Shown: piece by piece, positions 17,553 through 26,005 of the stretch
Numbering within the stretch: the stretch's first letter is position 1
How the letters are laid out: every line of letters starts with the position of its first letter
Source: Anaerolineaceae bacterium
Lineage (GTDB): Bacteria; Chloroflexota; Anaerolineae; Anaerolineales; Anaerolineaceae
Direction of reading: 5' to 3'
Length of the DNA: 64,000 nt
Assembly: GCA_030653365.1 (NCBI GenBank)
Contig: JAURZL010000006.1
Coordinates: 62,001-126,000, forward strand
Made by a program: the position numbers and the translations under genes
Notes under the pieces: generated by a model
Told to the model about the DNA's origin: nothing
Seen by the model: the letters and a program-made list of their open reading frames with translations, nothing else
The model's database searches: none

Positions 17553-18551
17553 ATGACCACTGATTTTGCTGTCGAGGTTAAGGATCTGAAAGTTTACTTT
17601 GAAATAAAAAGAGGGCTGGTTGAAGATCTTTTCAGTAAAAAGAAAAAAATTCTAAAAGCCGTAGATGGAATATCCTTCAATTTAGCAAAGGGAGAAATTC
17701 TCTCATTGGTTGGAGAGAGTGGCAGCGGCAAAACGACCACAGGTAAGGCAATTCTGCAATTGGTCGAGACCGAGACAGGCGAGGTAAAGTTCTTTGGGGA
17801 AGAAGTAAAGCCCAAAGATCGAAGCTTTATGCGGCGTTTTCGTCAAAAAGCGCAGATGATCTTTCAGGATCCTTACCAGTCGGTGAACCCCAGAAATATT
17901 GTCATTGATATCGTGGCTGAACCTCTGGATGTCAACCACCTCGTCAAGACCAAGAAGGAACGCACCGATAGGGTTAAACACGCGCTCGAACAGGCTGGAT
18001 TGGAACCTGCTGAAGATTTCTACCATCGATATCCGCATGAGCTCTCTGGCGGACAACGCCAAAGGGTGGTTCTGGCCAGTTCAATGATTATGGACCCAAC
18101 CTTTATCGTGGCGGATGAACCAGTTTCCATGCTGGATGCATCAATCCGTACGGGTATTCTGCGCTTGATGCTTGACCTCCGAGATACGAAACAATTATCT
18201 TACCTCTTTATCACCCACGACCTGTCATTAGCCTGGCTGATCTCAGATCGAATAGCCATCATGTATCTTGGAAAAATTATGGAAATCGGAAATGCCGATG
18301 AGATTATCTATAGAGGTGTTCATCCCTATACCAAAGCCTTGACCGCCATTATGCCCACGCCTGGTGTTAATAAAAGAAAGGAACGCATCGTCCTGCCAGG
18401 TGAGACACCGAATCCTACCGAAGACCTGCGTGGTTGTAAATTCAATTCAAGATGCCCACTGGCACACGATTTATGCTGGGAAGAAAGTCCGGAACTGATT
18501 GAGATTGAAAAGGGTCATCTGGTTGCTTGCCATTTGGCTCACAAACTGTAG
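17553..18551 (+). CDS. dppF: Peptide ABC transporter ATPase, DppF type
   Basis: A 332-residue second ATPase: Walker A GESGSGKTT, signature LSGGQRQR, Walker B FIVADEPVSMLD (the Glu and family-specific Ser are as in DppF), H-loop ITHDLS, and C-terminal CKFNSRCP. The ATG at 17553 sits 1 bp after the dppD stop and has GGGAGGG upstream; an earlier in-frame ATG at 17508 would only add 15 residues inside dppD. It completes an ABCDF peptide importer. Confidence 0.92.
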   Translation: MTTDFAVEVKDLKVYFEIKRGLVEDLFSKKKKILKAVDGISFNLAKGEILSLVGESGSGKTTTGKAILQLVETETGEVKFFGEEVKPKDRSFMRRFRQKAQMIFQDPYQSVNPRNIVIDIVAEPLDVNHLVKTKKERTDRVKHALEQAGLEPAEDFYHRYPHELSGGQRQRVVLASSMIMDPTFIVADEPVSMLDASIRTGILRLMLDLRDTKQLSYLFITHDLSLAWLISDRIAIMYLGKIMEIGNADEIIYRGVHPYTKALTAIMPTPGVNKRKERIVLPGETPNPTEDLRGCKFNSRCPLAHDLCWEESPELIEIEKGHLVACHLAHKL

Positions 18552-18581
18552 AAAAATAATTAAATAAAAGAGGAGTTCATC

Positions 18582-19778
18582 ATAGAAAATCATAAATTAG
18601 AAGAGAACATCACCAGAATAGATGTAGTCAGTATTGCCTCAAGCATGGTAAGGATACCCAGCTATTCCCTGCTGGAAAATAGCGAGAGCGCAATGGCAGC
18701 CTATATCCAAGAGCTCCTTTGCACTGAAGGAATAACAACACAGCTAAAGGAAGTAGAACCGGGACGTTTTAATGTGACTGGCATTCTCAATGGAACTGGT
18801 GGAGGACGATCACTGATGCTGTGTGGACACATGGATACCGTGCCTGCTTATGGGATGACTGATCCTTTTTCAGGTCGTGTTGAAGGAGGAAAGCTATATG
18901 GAAGAGGTTCCTGTGATATGAAAGGACCATTGGCTGCAATGCTGGTTGCCTTTATCGGTATAAAACGCTCCAGCATCGCTCTCCCGGGCGACCTGATCTT
19001 TGCTGGTGTAATTGATGAAGAACAAATGGGAAAAGGGATAGAGTATTTATCACAACACGGACCCTTTGTGGATGCGGCAGTGATTGGCGAACCCACAGAC
19101 ATGCAGTTGGCTCTGGGGCATAAAGGCTTAGAATGGCTGAAGCTCACTGTGCTCGGAAAAAAGGTGCACGGTGGCAGTATGGAAAAAGGCATCAATGCCA
19201 TCGCCATGGCAAGCCGGTTCATAGAGCGCATATACGAGGAATATACTCCTTTGTTGAATCAAAGACAGCACCCTATTCTGGGACACCCAACCATCAATAT
19301 TGGAAAAATCGAGGGGGGAGACCAGCCCAGCACTGTACCTGGCATTTGCACATTGGAAATCGACCGCCGTTGGATACCTGAGGAAAGCATTGAACAGGTT
19401 TACGAAGAGCTTTCATCCATCATTGCCGAATTGCATCAGCAAGATTCCCAATTTACTGCTGAACTAAAAAACTATTTCCCATCTGGAGATCTCTTGCCGC
19501 ACAAACCCTTCTGCACCGAGGAGAGCGATCCGCTCGTTCAGTCAGCTTATCGTGCTTTGCGCCAATTAAATGTTAATAACATTACTCCTACGGTTTTCCC
19601 AGCCTGGAGTGACGCTGGTGTTTTGGCAGCTTACACACAGGAAAAATGCATTGTTATGGGACCTGGGGACCTGACATTAGCTCATACATCCGGGGAATAT
19701 ATTGAAACACAAGCGTTAGAGCAAGCAGCCCAATTCTATGGGTTACTGGCTCTGGATTACTGTGGAAAGCAAGGGTAG
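18582..19778 (+). CDS. M20 family metallopeptidase (ArgE/DapE type), apparent ATA start
   Basis: A di-zinc amidohydrolase that removes an acyl or amino-acid group from peptides. Metal-site motifs are in order: LCGHMDTVPA, YGRGSCDMKGPLAAM, VIDEEQMG, IGEPTD and, near the end, AHTSGEY. The first ATG in frame (18645) would start exactly at MVRIPSYS, removing the N-terminal helix this family always has. The 21 codons before it are open, read DVVSIASS just upstream as expected, and contain no ATG, GTG, TTG or CTG. AGGAG at 18571-18575 lies 6 bp before an ATA at 18582, so I place the start there (398 residues). Sixth gene of the transporter operon. Confidence 0.82.
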   Translation: MENHKLEENITRIDVVSIASSMVRIPSYSLLENSESAMAAYIQELLCTEGITTQLKEVEPGRFNVTGILNGTGGGRSLMLCGHMDTVPAYGMTDPFSGRVEGGKLYGRGSCDMKGPLAAMLVAFIGIKRSSIALPGDLIFAGVIDEEQMGKGIEYLSQHGPFVDAAVIGEPTDMQLALGHKGLEWLKLTVLGKKVHGGSMEKGINAIAMASRFIERIYEEYTPLLNQRQHPILGHPTINIGKIEGGDQPSTVPGICTLEIDRRWIPEESIEQVYEELSSIIAELHQQDSQFTAELKNYFPSGDLLPHKPFCTEESDPLVQSAYRALRQLNVNNITPTVFPAWSDAGVLAAYTQEKCIVMGPGDLTLAHTSGEYIETQALEQAAQFYGLLALDYCGKQG

Positions 19779-19782
19779 ACTA

Positions 19783-21084
19783 GTGCTTAAGGAACAACTG
19801 GCAAACTTTATTAATGAGCAAAAAGAAGAAATTATCACCCAGATTCTTAAACTTGTCAGCTTTGCCAGTATCAACGGCAACAAAGAAGAAACCCTGGCCT
19901 GCCTCACTTATTTTTTAAAGCACGCACAGGAGCTCGGATTCAAAACCATGACCACTTCAGAATGGAATGTGGGTATCGTGGAGATGGGGCAAGGCGAAGA
20001 AACCCTGGGTATCCTGGTACACCTCGATGTCGTAGGAATAGGAGACCGGGAAAAATGGACAAATGATCCCTTTGAAGGTGTTCAGCGTGATGGCTATCTT
20101 TGGGGGCGCGGCACTGAGGATGATAAGGGAGGAGCCGTCATGAGCCTGTATGCCATGAAGGCTGTGCAACAATTAGGTTTACCCATGCACAGAAAAGTAT
20201 GGCTTATTGTGGGAACCAGTGAAGAAGGGAAATGGACAGACATCTCCAGCTTCAAGAGGGAATTTCCGGTGCCTTACTGCGGCTATTCACCGGATGGGCG
20301 CTTTCCAATCTTCAACATCGAAAAAGGATATGCGGATATTACCCTGGATTTCTTCCGTGATGGAAAGAAGGGGATTAAAAAACTACATGGAGGGGACAGC
20401 CCCAACACCATTCCTTCCAAAGCAAAGATCACACTGCCTGATGGAAGAAGCATCACAGTGCATGGCAAAGCAACCCACAGCTCTGTGCCAAAGAATGGAG
20501 ACAATGCCATCATCAAGCTGTGTATCAAGTTGGACACCATGGGGGAGATGGAGTTCGATTTTGTGCGCTTCATCCGTGACTATCTGAGAAACGAAGGCCA
20601 TGCACACTTGTTGCACATCGACGAGGATAGTGACCAAACCGAAGGTGAATATATCGGTCTGACCACTATCTCACCAACCATTATCACTTTAGCTGAAGAT
20701 TGTGTCAGACTGACAATTAATATCAGGCATAAGTACGGCATATCCAGAGATGATATTTTAAATGTCCTGGCTGCCCATGCCGATGATTATGGGTACAAGG
20801 TGACTATATTGGATTTTCTTGAACCCATGTGGGTAAGTAAAGAGCATCCCTTCTTAAAAACACTAAAAGATGTATCCGAAGAGTATGACATGGATAGCAG
20901 GCTTCAATTTGCGCCCGGGACTAGCTATGCGAAATCGATGAAGAATTTTGTCTCCTGGGGTCCGGTATTACCCAATGAACCCTCCACTGCTCATATTGAG
21001 GATGAACGGATATCTATTAGTACAATCATGCTGGCGACAAAACTTTACGCAGGATTAATCAGTCGCATGACGATAGAAAGCTGA
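19783..21084 (+). CDS. pepV: M20 family dipeptidase, PepV type (GTG start)
   Basis: A 433-residue di-zinc dipeptidase. Motifs: LGILVHLDVVGIGD, YLWGRGTEDDKGGAVMSLYAMK, VGTSEEGKWTD, the lid-domain HGGDSPNTIPSKA, and the final metal ligand in PSTAHIEDERI. PepV enzymes cleave a broad set of dipeptides after import. The GTG at 19783, 4 bp after the preceding stop and preceded by a GGAAAGCAAGGG stretch, gives LKEQLANFINEQKEEIITQILKLVSF, the normal beginning. An ATG at 19738 lies inside the previous gene. Slightly shorter than the usual about 470 residues. Confidence 0.85.
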   Translation: MLKEQLANFINEQKEEIITQILKLVSFASINGNKEETLACLTYFLKHAQELGFKTMTTSEWNVGIVEMGQGEETLGILVHLDVVGIGDREKWTNDPFEGVQRDGYLWGRGTEDDKGGAVMSLYAMKAVQQLGLPMHRKVWLIVGTSEEGKWTDISSFKREFPVPYCGYSPDGRFPIFNIEKGYADITLDFFRDGKKGIKKLHGGDSPNTIPSKAKITLPDGRSITVHGKATHSSVPKNGDNAIIKLCIKLDTMGEMEFDFVRFIRDYLRNEGHAHLLHIDEDSDQTEGEYIGLTTISPTIITLAEDCVRLTINIRHKYGISRDDILNVLAAHADDYGYKVTILDFLEPMWVSKEHPFLKTLKDVSEEYDMDSRLQFAPGTSYAKSMKNFVSWGPVLPNEPSTAHIEDERISISTIMLATKLYAGLISRMTIES

Positions 21085-21099
21085 GTAAGGATTAGAAAA

Positions 21100-21864
21100 A
21101 TGGCTAGAAAAACAAATACCAGAATAAGCAGCCTGGAAAAGGGGTTGTATCTGTTGACAATCTTTGCCAGAGCACCCTATAAATTCACCATATCTCAACT
21201 GGAACAGATCAGCGATTTCAATCGCACCACTATTTATAGAATTTTGACCACATTGGTGCAGACCGGTATGCTCATCAAGGATGCGCAGAGCAAAATTTAC
21301 AAGATGGGACCCATGTCCTATCATTTGGGCAACATTTACCTCAGCAATGCCAATTATAAAGACAGCATCTTAAACATCCTGGAAAAAATCTCCAAAGAAT
21401 CAGCTGAATCAGTTGGTATCGCAGATCGGGTTGGAAACAAAGTGGTTTCCCTATTTGAGGTTGAAACCTATCAGATCGTCAAGATCAATGACCAGCCGGG
21501 TACCTATTATCCGATGAACAGAGGTTGCTATGGCAAATGCCTGATGGCTTACCATGATCCTGTGGTGGTAGAAAAATTGCTGGATGACACAACTTTTGAA
21601 AAAGTCGCACCCAACGCGCTGACGGACAAAGAATCCATCCTGAAAGAATATGCCCGAATCAGAGAACAGGGATATGTAGAGAGCGTGGATGAAGTAGCAT
21701 CCTATATCTGTGGTGTGGGGGTGCCACTGCGTAACCGCGACAATCGCGTTGAATCTGTGGTAGCCATCTCTTTCTTCCGGCAGGACAATTACCTGGAGAA
21801 ATTAGAAAGAATGAAAGCAATATTATTCAAATATCAACCAGAATTAGAGAAATTCATCGTATAA
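21100..21864 (+). CDS. IclR family regulator ending the peptide-salvage operon
   Basis: A 254-residue regulator: N-terminal winged helix (ISSLEKGLYLLTIFARAPYKFTISQLEQISDFNRTTIYRILTTLVQTGML), then an IclR effector domain with RGCYGKCLMAYH, IREQGYVESVDEV and GVGVPLRNRDNRVESVVAIS. It starts 15 bp after pepV, in the same direction, so it is probably co-transcribed and controls this operon. The palindromes at 12017-12030, 12065-12083 and 12092-12108 are the obvious target candidates. The effector is unknown. Confidence 0.88.
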   Translation: MARKTNTRISSLEKGLYLLTIFARAPYKFTISQLEQISDFNRTTIYRILTTLVQTGMLIKDAQSKIYKMGPMSYHLGNIYLSNANYKDSILNILEKISKESAESVGIADRVGNKVVSLFEVETYQIVKINDQPGTYYPMNRGCYGKCLMAYHDPVVVEKLLDDTTFEKVAPNALTDKESILKEYARIREQGYVESVDEVASYICGVGVPLRNRDNRVESVVAISFFRQDNYLEKLERMKAILFKYQPELEKFIV

Positions 21865-22178
21865 GGGAAAAGGGACATACCTCGTTTCCGACACTTCTCG
21901 ATCTCCGATGGTTTCCAGCCAATGACCGAGGGTAAACTCTTTGGAGGAGATCGTGCATTAGCTTAATTAATCCGCTACCTTGAATTTTAGGAAGCGTTCG
22001 ATGGATCTGGTTTGTTCTTAGTAGCAGGGAGAGACTAGGGCACCTGGATTTGGGCTGTTTGGTTCCCAAACACACTCCGATTTTTCCAATCACACCCGCG
22101 TCAATATCGAACCTTTTTTCATTGCTTTAACCATTTGAATTAAGAAGAACCTGATTTAGAAAACCTGGTCCAGTTATA
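21865..22178 (-). other. Intergenic region with decayed minus-strand reading frame, unidentified
   Basis: A minus-strand frame from about 22100 to 21868 reads coding-like (KSECVWEPNSPNPGALVSPC, then EQTRSIERFLKFKVAD, then KEFTLGHWLETIGDREVSE) but is broken by at least three stops. Its left end carries GTGTCGGAAACGAGGTATGT followed by CCC, a string that could be the tip of an insertion element. I cannot name it. No plus-strand gene is visible until 22266. Confidence 0.3.
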
Positions 22179-22265
22179 ATGCATTTTAAAGATTATACAT
22201 TTCCTATACAAAATGTTACGTTGCGAATAACATATTTTAAAAAGTTTGTTATAGTCCGGAGTAAA

Positions 22266-23183
22266 ATGAAATTTGTAAAACGTATTCTTTTAGGTTTACT
22301 CGGCCTGATGGTAGGAGTTGTTATCATTCTGGCTGGTTCTATCGTCATAGACTTTGCCATCGGTAGAGACCGGATTAAAACGATCACCAACACCACCATT
22401 CCTGGGCTTAATGGTGCGCCGGATGTGCGCGCATTTGTTGCCGCCCCACAAGGCAGCGGCCCATTTCCAGCCGTTATCATGATCCACGAATTCTATGGTC
22501 TAAACCAGAGCATCGTAGGCAAAGCTCAGGGATTGGCGGAACGAGGCTATCTCGTGGTTGCGCCAGACACTTTCCGTGGTTCGACTACAAGCTGGATTCC
22601 GCGTGCAATCTACCAGGTGATCACGACCAGGCCTGATCAGGTCAATCAGGATCTCGATGCAGTCTATGCCTGGATCAATTCACAACCGACTGCAGCAGCG
22701 AACCACACCGGTATTGTGGGATTTTGCTACGGTGGGCGCACCTCGCTGACTTACAGCCTGCACAATGATCGCTTGAGTGCAACGGTGATCTTCTACGGTT
22801 CGCCGATTACCGATCCTCAGGTGCTTCGATCTCTCCCTGGTCCTGTGCTGGGGATCTTTGGTGGAGCAGATAGTTCGATCCCGGTAGAAGAGGTGCATGC
22901 TTTCGAGGCCGGGTTAAATCAGGCAGGTATTCCGAATGAGATTAATATCTATACAGGCCAGCCGCATGCCTTTGTCAAAGATATGGAGTCCATTCGTTCC
23001 GGCGGCGAACAGGGCAAGGCCTGGGCGGAAATGCTCACATTCTTTGAGAAAAATCTCAAGCAGGGTGGCGGCGCATTGGGCGAACCAATTGAGCATATCT
23101 CCTATGAAACACCCTTTGCATGGAAATATTATGCTCTGTTGGCCTACGAACACGCTTTTGGGATGACCAGCCATGATCATTAG
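22266..23183 (+). CDS. Membrane-anchored dienelactone hydrolase family protein
   Basis: A 305-residue alpha/beta hydrolase. Residues 5-30 are one hydrophobic helix (ILLGLLGLMVGVVIILAGSIVIDFA), a signal anchor that would put the enzyme outside the membrane. The catalytic domain follows: PFPAVIMIHEFYGLN, RGYLVVAPDTFRG, then the nucleophile elbow GFCYGGR with the Cys typical of dienelactone hydrolases, and a late Asp/His pair (GGADSSIP, GQPHAFVKD). The ATG at 22266 has GGAG 4 bp upstream; an ATG at 22179 in frame adds only unconserved sequence. Substrate unknown; an exported ester or lactone hydrolase is likely. Confidence 0.82.
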   Translation: MKFVKRILLGLLGLMVGVVIILAGSIVIDFAIGRDRIKTITNTTIPGLNGAPDVRAFVAAPQGSGPFPAVIMIHEFYGLNQSIVGKAQGLAERGYLVVAPDTFRGSTTSWIPRAIYQVITTRPDQVNQDLDAVYAWINSQPTAAANHTGIVGFCYGGRTSLTYSLHNDRLSATVIFYGSPITDPQVLRSLPGPVLGIFGGADSSIPVEEVHAFEAGLNQAGIPNEINIYTGQPHAFVKDMESIRSGGEQGKAWAEMLTFFEKNLKQGGGALGEPIEHISYETPFAWKYYALLAYEHAFGMTSHDH

Positions 23184-23291
23184 ACAAATCCTAAACTATT
23201 CCCCCCCGACCAGGGAAGTTGTGTTGTTGATTGGTAAACGCCAACCTGTTTTGCCATCCATTTATCATAGGTTAATAATTGGATTAATCAC

Positions 23292-23783
23292 ATGAATCAT
23301 AAAATTACTTCTTTCTTGTATCGCTCAGACATAAAAATTACACGCTGGATGGCTCGTTATGGGATACTGTTTCTCCGTATCAGCATGGGAATTGTTTTCC
23401 TCTGGTTTGGAGCATTAAAATTATTTCCAGGCCTTAGTCCGGCTGTCGACCTGGCAACCCGAACGATCGAGCGTTTGACCTTTGGCTTAATTGAGCCAGG
23501 GGTTTCAATCATTATTCTGGGAACCTGGGAAAGTCTGATAGGCATTGGGCTAATTTTTGGGCTGTTTATGCGTGCCACGCTTCTATTGCTCTTCCTGCAA
23601 ATGCTTGGCACAATCACACCTATCTTTTTCTTCCCACAGGAAGTTTTTAAAATCATCCCCTATGCACCGACCCTGGAAGGGCAATACATCCTTAAAAATA
23701 TCGTTATCATTAGCGCTGGATTGGTGGTTGGTGCAACCGTACGCGGCGGTAAGGTGGTAGATAATCCAGATATTGCCAATTAG
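23292..23783 (+). CDS. DoxX/DUF417-like four-helix membrane protein
   Basis: A 163-residue membrane protein. GILFLRISMGIVFLWFGALKLFPGLSP is the DoxX-like first helix with its conserved Gly/Lys end, followed by helices around 70-93, 95-115 and 130-150. DUF417/DoxX-like proteins are linked to quinone pools and redox stress in some bacteria, but the reaction is not defined. It is 108 bp after the dienelactone-hydrolase-like gene, in the same direction; co-transcription is possible. The length is normal for the family. Confidence 0.7.
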   Translation: MNHKITSFLYRSDIKITRWMARYGILFLRISMGIVFLWFGALKLFPGLSPAVDLATRTIERLTFGLIEPGVSIIILGTWESLIGIGLIFGLFMRATLLLLFLQMLGTITPIFFFPQEVFKIIPYAPTLEGQYILKNIVIISAGLVVGATVRGGKVVDNPDIAN

Positions 23784-23903
23784 TGATGTTTCACGCACTC
23801 TTGTGGGAAATGAAGTCTGAACGCGGCTAGATTATCAAATCGATTAAGTAGATTAAATGAGCTCATTGCTTGGCAAACATTGGCATCATCTTCCTGCAAT
23901 TGA

Positions 23904-24017
23904 AGTCACGAACTGACGGCTGCAATTATCCTGGCTGTAGGTACTATCCCAGAAGGTTTACCCGTTGTGATGACCCCAATCATCAGTAAGCATATCGGTA
24001 CAGGCACGTTGGAATAA
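23904..24017 (+). pseudogene. Remnant of a P-type cation ATPase (PEGLP segment)
   Basis: Inside a 411-bp gap, a frame from 23904 to a TAA at 24015-24017 encodes ELTAAIILAVGTIPEGLP and then VVMT. This is the fourth-membrane-helix motif of cation-transporting P-type ATPases (usual AVALAVAAIPEGLPAVVT). Nothing of the phosphorylation site (DKTGT) or the ATP-binding domain follows, and stops close both sides, so it is a relic of a much longer gene. Confidence 0.7.
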
Positions 24018-24194
24018 GCAGTGATAAAGTCATTGGATTAATGTGTATTTTTTTCCTTGTGTGTATTTCAGGAATGAACCCGCTGAAAAAGCTTCTGAAA
24101 TTCTGGTCAGGATATAATAAGTGATATCGACAGTCAAAAGTAGATAACCGCCAGCTTCTGTGCAAAATATCATTATGAATCGAAAGGAAATAAT

Positions 24195-24524
24195 ATGAAA
24201 ATCGCAAAGATCATTGCACTCATTGGGTTACTCGCCATGACGGGGATACTGGTATATGGATTCACAGTTGGTAATTTTTCTGCTGAAGGGGTAAAACTGT
24301 TGGCTATGCCCTGGGGAATCGTCTCTCTGGTAGACCTGTATGTGGGCTTTTCCCTTTTTTCCTGCTGGATCGTTTTCCGCGAAAGGGCTGTGCTGCCATC
24401 CATAATCTGGGTGATCTTGATGATGGTGCTTGGGTTTTGGACCGGTGCGCTGTATACACTGATCGCCTTACAAACCAGCAAAAATGATTGGAAGCGCTTC
24501 TGGTATGGGAACCGTTTCAGTTAA
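24195..24524 (+). CDS. DUF1475 family small membrane protein
   Basis: A 109-residue protein with three hydrophobic helices (about 3-24, 38-62, 68-92). The segment PWGIVSLVDLYVGFSLFSCWIVFRE and the end WTGALYTLIALQTSKNDWKRFWYG match the DUF1475 family. Function unknown. The ATG has GAAAGGAA upstream at correct spacing. It is the first of two small membrane-protein genes on this strand, the next 131 bp on. Confidence 0.75.
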   Translation: MKIAKIIALIGLLAMTGILVYGFTVGNFSAEGVKLLAMPWGIVSLVDLYVGFSLFSCWIVFRERAVLPSIIWVILMMVLGFWTGALYTLIALQTSKNDWKRFWYGNRFS

Positions 24525-24655
24525 GTGGCATTATTGCATCCTTTTAACACGAATAATAGAGCCATCCAGTGATGGGCATTTGTGCGGTTGGATTTAAGAA
24601 CCTTTTTTGATGACTCTGATATTACCAAATGATAGTTGGATAATAGAAACGGATA

Positions 24656-25333
24656 ATGATTCATACATCTAAAGAACTCCTTCAAGAATTGCGCACCGTT
24701 CTTTCTGGACGGACCAACACGGTGGATACGATTCTTCCACCGCTGCTGTATGCTTTGGTAAACATGCTGGCCGGCCTGGTTCCAGCCACACTCACCGCTT
24801 TAGCTTTGGCACTGGTACTAACGGTGTTGCGCATTGTTCGAAAGCAATCCTGGTATTACGCCTTAGGTGGGTTGGTTTTGACTTTGTTAGCAGCGGGGTT
24901 GGCCTGGTACACCCAAAATGCAGCCAGTTTCTTTCTGCCAGCACTTCTTTCTAGCAGCGCATTATTAGCAGCGGCGCTGCTTTCCATCTGGGCTGGAAGA
25001 CCCCTGGCTGCCTGGAGCAGCCACCTGGCACGCGCCTGGCCCAAGGATTGGTACTGGCTGCCCAATATTTGCCCGGCTTACATAGAGGTCACCTGGATGT
25101 GGACCGCATTCATCGCCACCCGCTTGATCGCTCAATATTTACTTTACCAACAGGGCAATGCCATTCTTTTAGGGGTGGCTAATATTTTTCTGGGTTGGCC
25201 GATGACCATTTTTGTCTTGGTCATCAGCTATCTTTACGGTATCTGGCGACTGGCAAAATTAGGAGGTCCGAGTGTGGAAGAATTTTTATCCAACCAGCCA
25301 GCCCCCTGGAAAGGTCAAACGAAAGGCTTTTAG
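24656..25333 (+). CDS. DUF3159 family membrane protein
   Basis: A 225-residue protein with five to six helices. Landmarks are the N-terminal amphipathic part (SKELLQELRTVLSGR), the first hydrophobic block PLLYALVNMLAGLVPATLTALALALVLTVLRIVRKQ, the central HLARAWPKDWYWLPNICPAYIEVTWMWTAFIATRLIAQ, and a final GWPMTIFVLVISYLYGIWRL. This pattern fits DUF3159, whose function is unknown. It ends directly at the convergent DUF1295 gene (adjacent stops), leaving no room for a separate terminator. Confidence 0.75.
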   Translation: MIHTSKELLQELRTVLSGRTNTVDTILPPLLYALVNMLAGLVPATLTALALALVLTVLRIVRKQSWYYALGGLVLTLLAAGLAWYTQNAASFFLPALLSSSALLAAALLSIWAGRPLAAWSSHLARAWPKDWYWLPNICPAYIEVTWMWTAFIATRLIAQYLLYQQGNAILLGVANIFLGWPMTIFVLVISYLYGIWRLAKLGGPSVEEFLSNQPAPWKGQTKGF

Positions 25334-26005
25334 TTACAGACGGGGAATCAATACCGGCGTTTTCTTCTTGAAGACTTCATAATCTGCCTGTCCACCCCAT
25401 TTTTGATCGGCCTTTTTCTCAAGCAGAGGAACACCGCTGACACGGGTGATCAGCAGGGTGACAAAAAGGGGAGAGATCAGCGCGATCCATTGCCAACCCT
25501 GCAAAACGGGTATTGCAATTACTGCTACCCCGACCCAGAGCACAATTTCACCGAAGTAATTGGGGTGGCGGGAACGGGACCATAAACCGGTCTGAATAAA
25601 CTTCCCTTTGTTTTCCGGTTTTGCACTGAAACGGCTTTTCTGGACGTCGGCCATAACTTCAATCACAAACCCAAAAATCCATACCAGGAAGCCTATGATC
25701 AAAAAAATATCTAACTCTTTGCGGTTCACCGTTGTAATAGCGACCAGCCCTGCTGCCATTGTGAATGTAACCCACAGGCCATGGATGGTCCAGACGTTCA
25801 GATAACGGATAAAGAAAGGTTTAAGATCATCAAAGCGGTCATCCTTACCAGCTTTATGGATACGGCGGAACAGAAAAGTGCCCAGACGGGCCGCCCAGAC
25901 CATGACCAAAGCCCACAGCAGGAGCGATCTTGCATCCAAACCTGAGCTCAAAAGGGCGGCAATACTGATCACGGAGATGTAGGTGATACTTCCGGTCAGA
26001 TTCAA
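25334..26005 (-). CDS. DUF1295 family membrane protein (steroid 5-alpha-reductase-like)
   Basis: A 223-residue membrane protein with helices at about 1-20, 27-45, 70-92, 100-122 and 155-180. The C-terminal signature GLWSRSRHPNYFGEIVLW is the NADPH-binding motif of the ICMT/5-alpha-reductase-like fold, so a reductase or methyltransferase acting on a lipid is plausible. Its ATG overlaps the stop of the upstream diguanylate cyclase gene by 4 bp (26002-26005), indicating coupled translation. Confidence 0.85.
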   Translation of the reverse strand: MNLTGSITYISVISIAALLSSGLDARSLLLWALVMVWAARLGTFLFRRIHKAGKDDRFDDLKPFFIRYLNVWTIHGLWVTFTMAAGLVAITTVNRKELDIFLIIGFLVWIFGFVIEVMADVQKSRFSAKPENKGKFIQTGLWSRSRHPNYFGEIVLWVGVAVIAIPVLQGWQWIALISPLFVTLLITRVSGVPLLEKKADQKWGGQADYEVFKKKTPVLIPRL

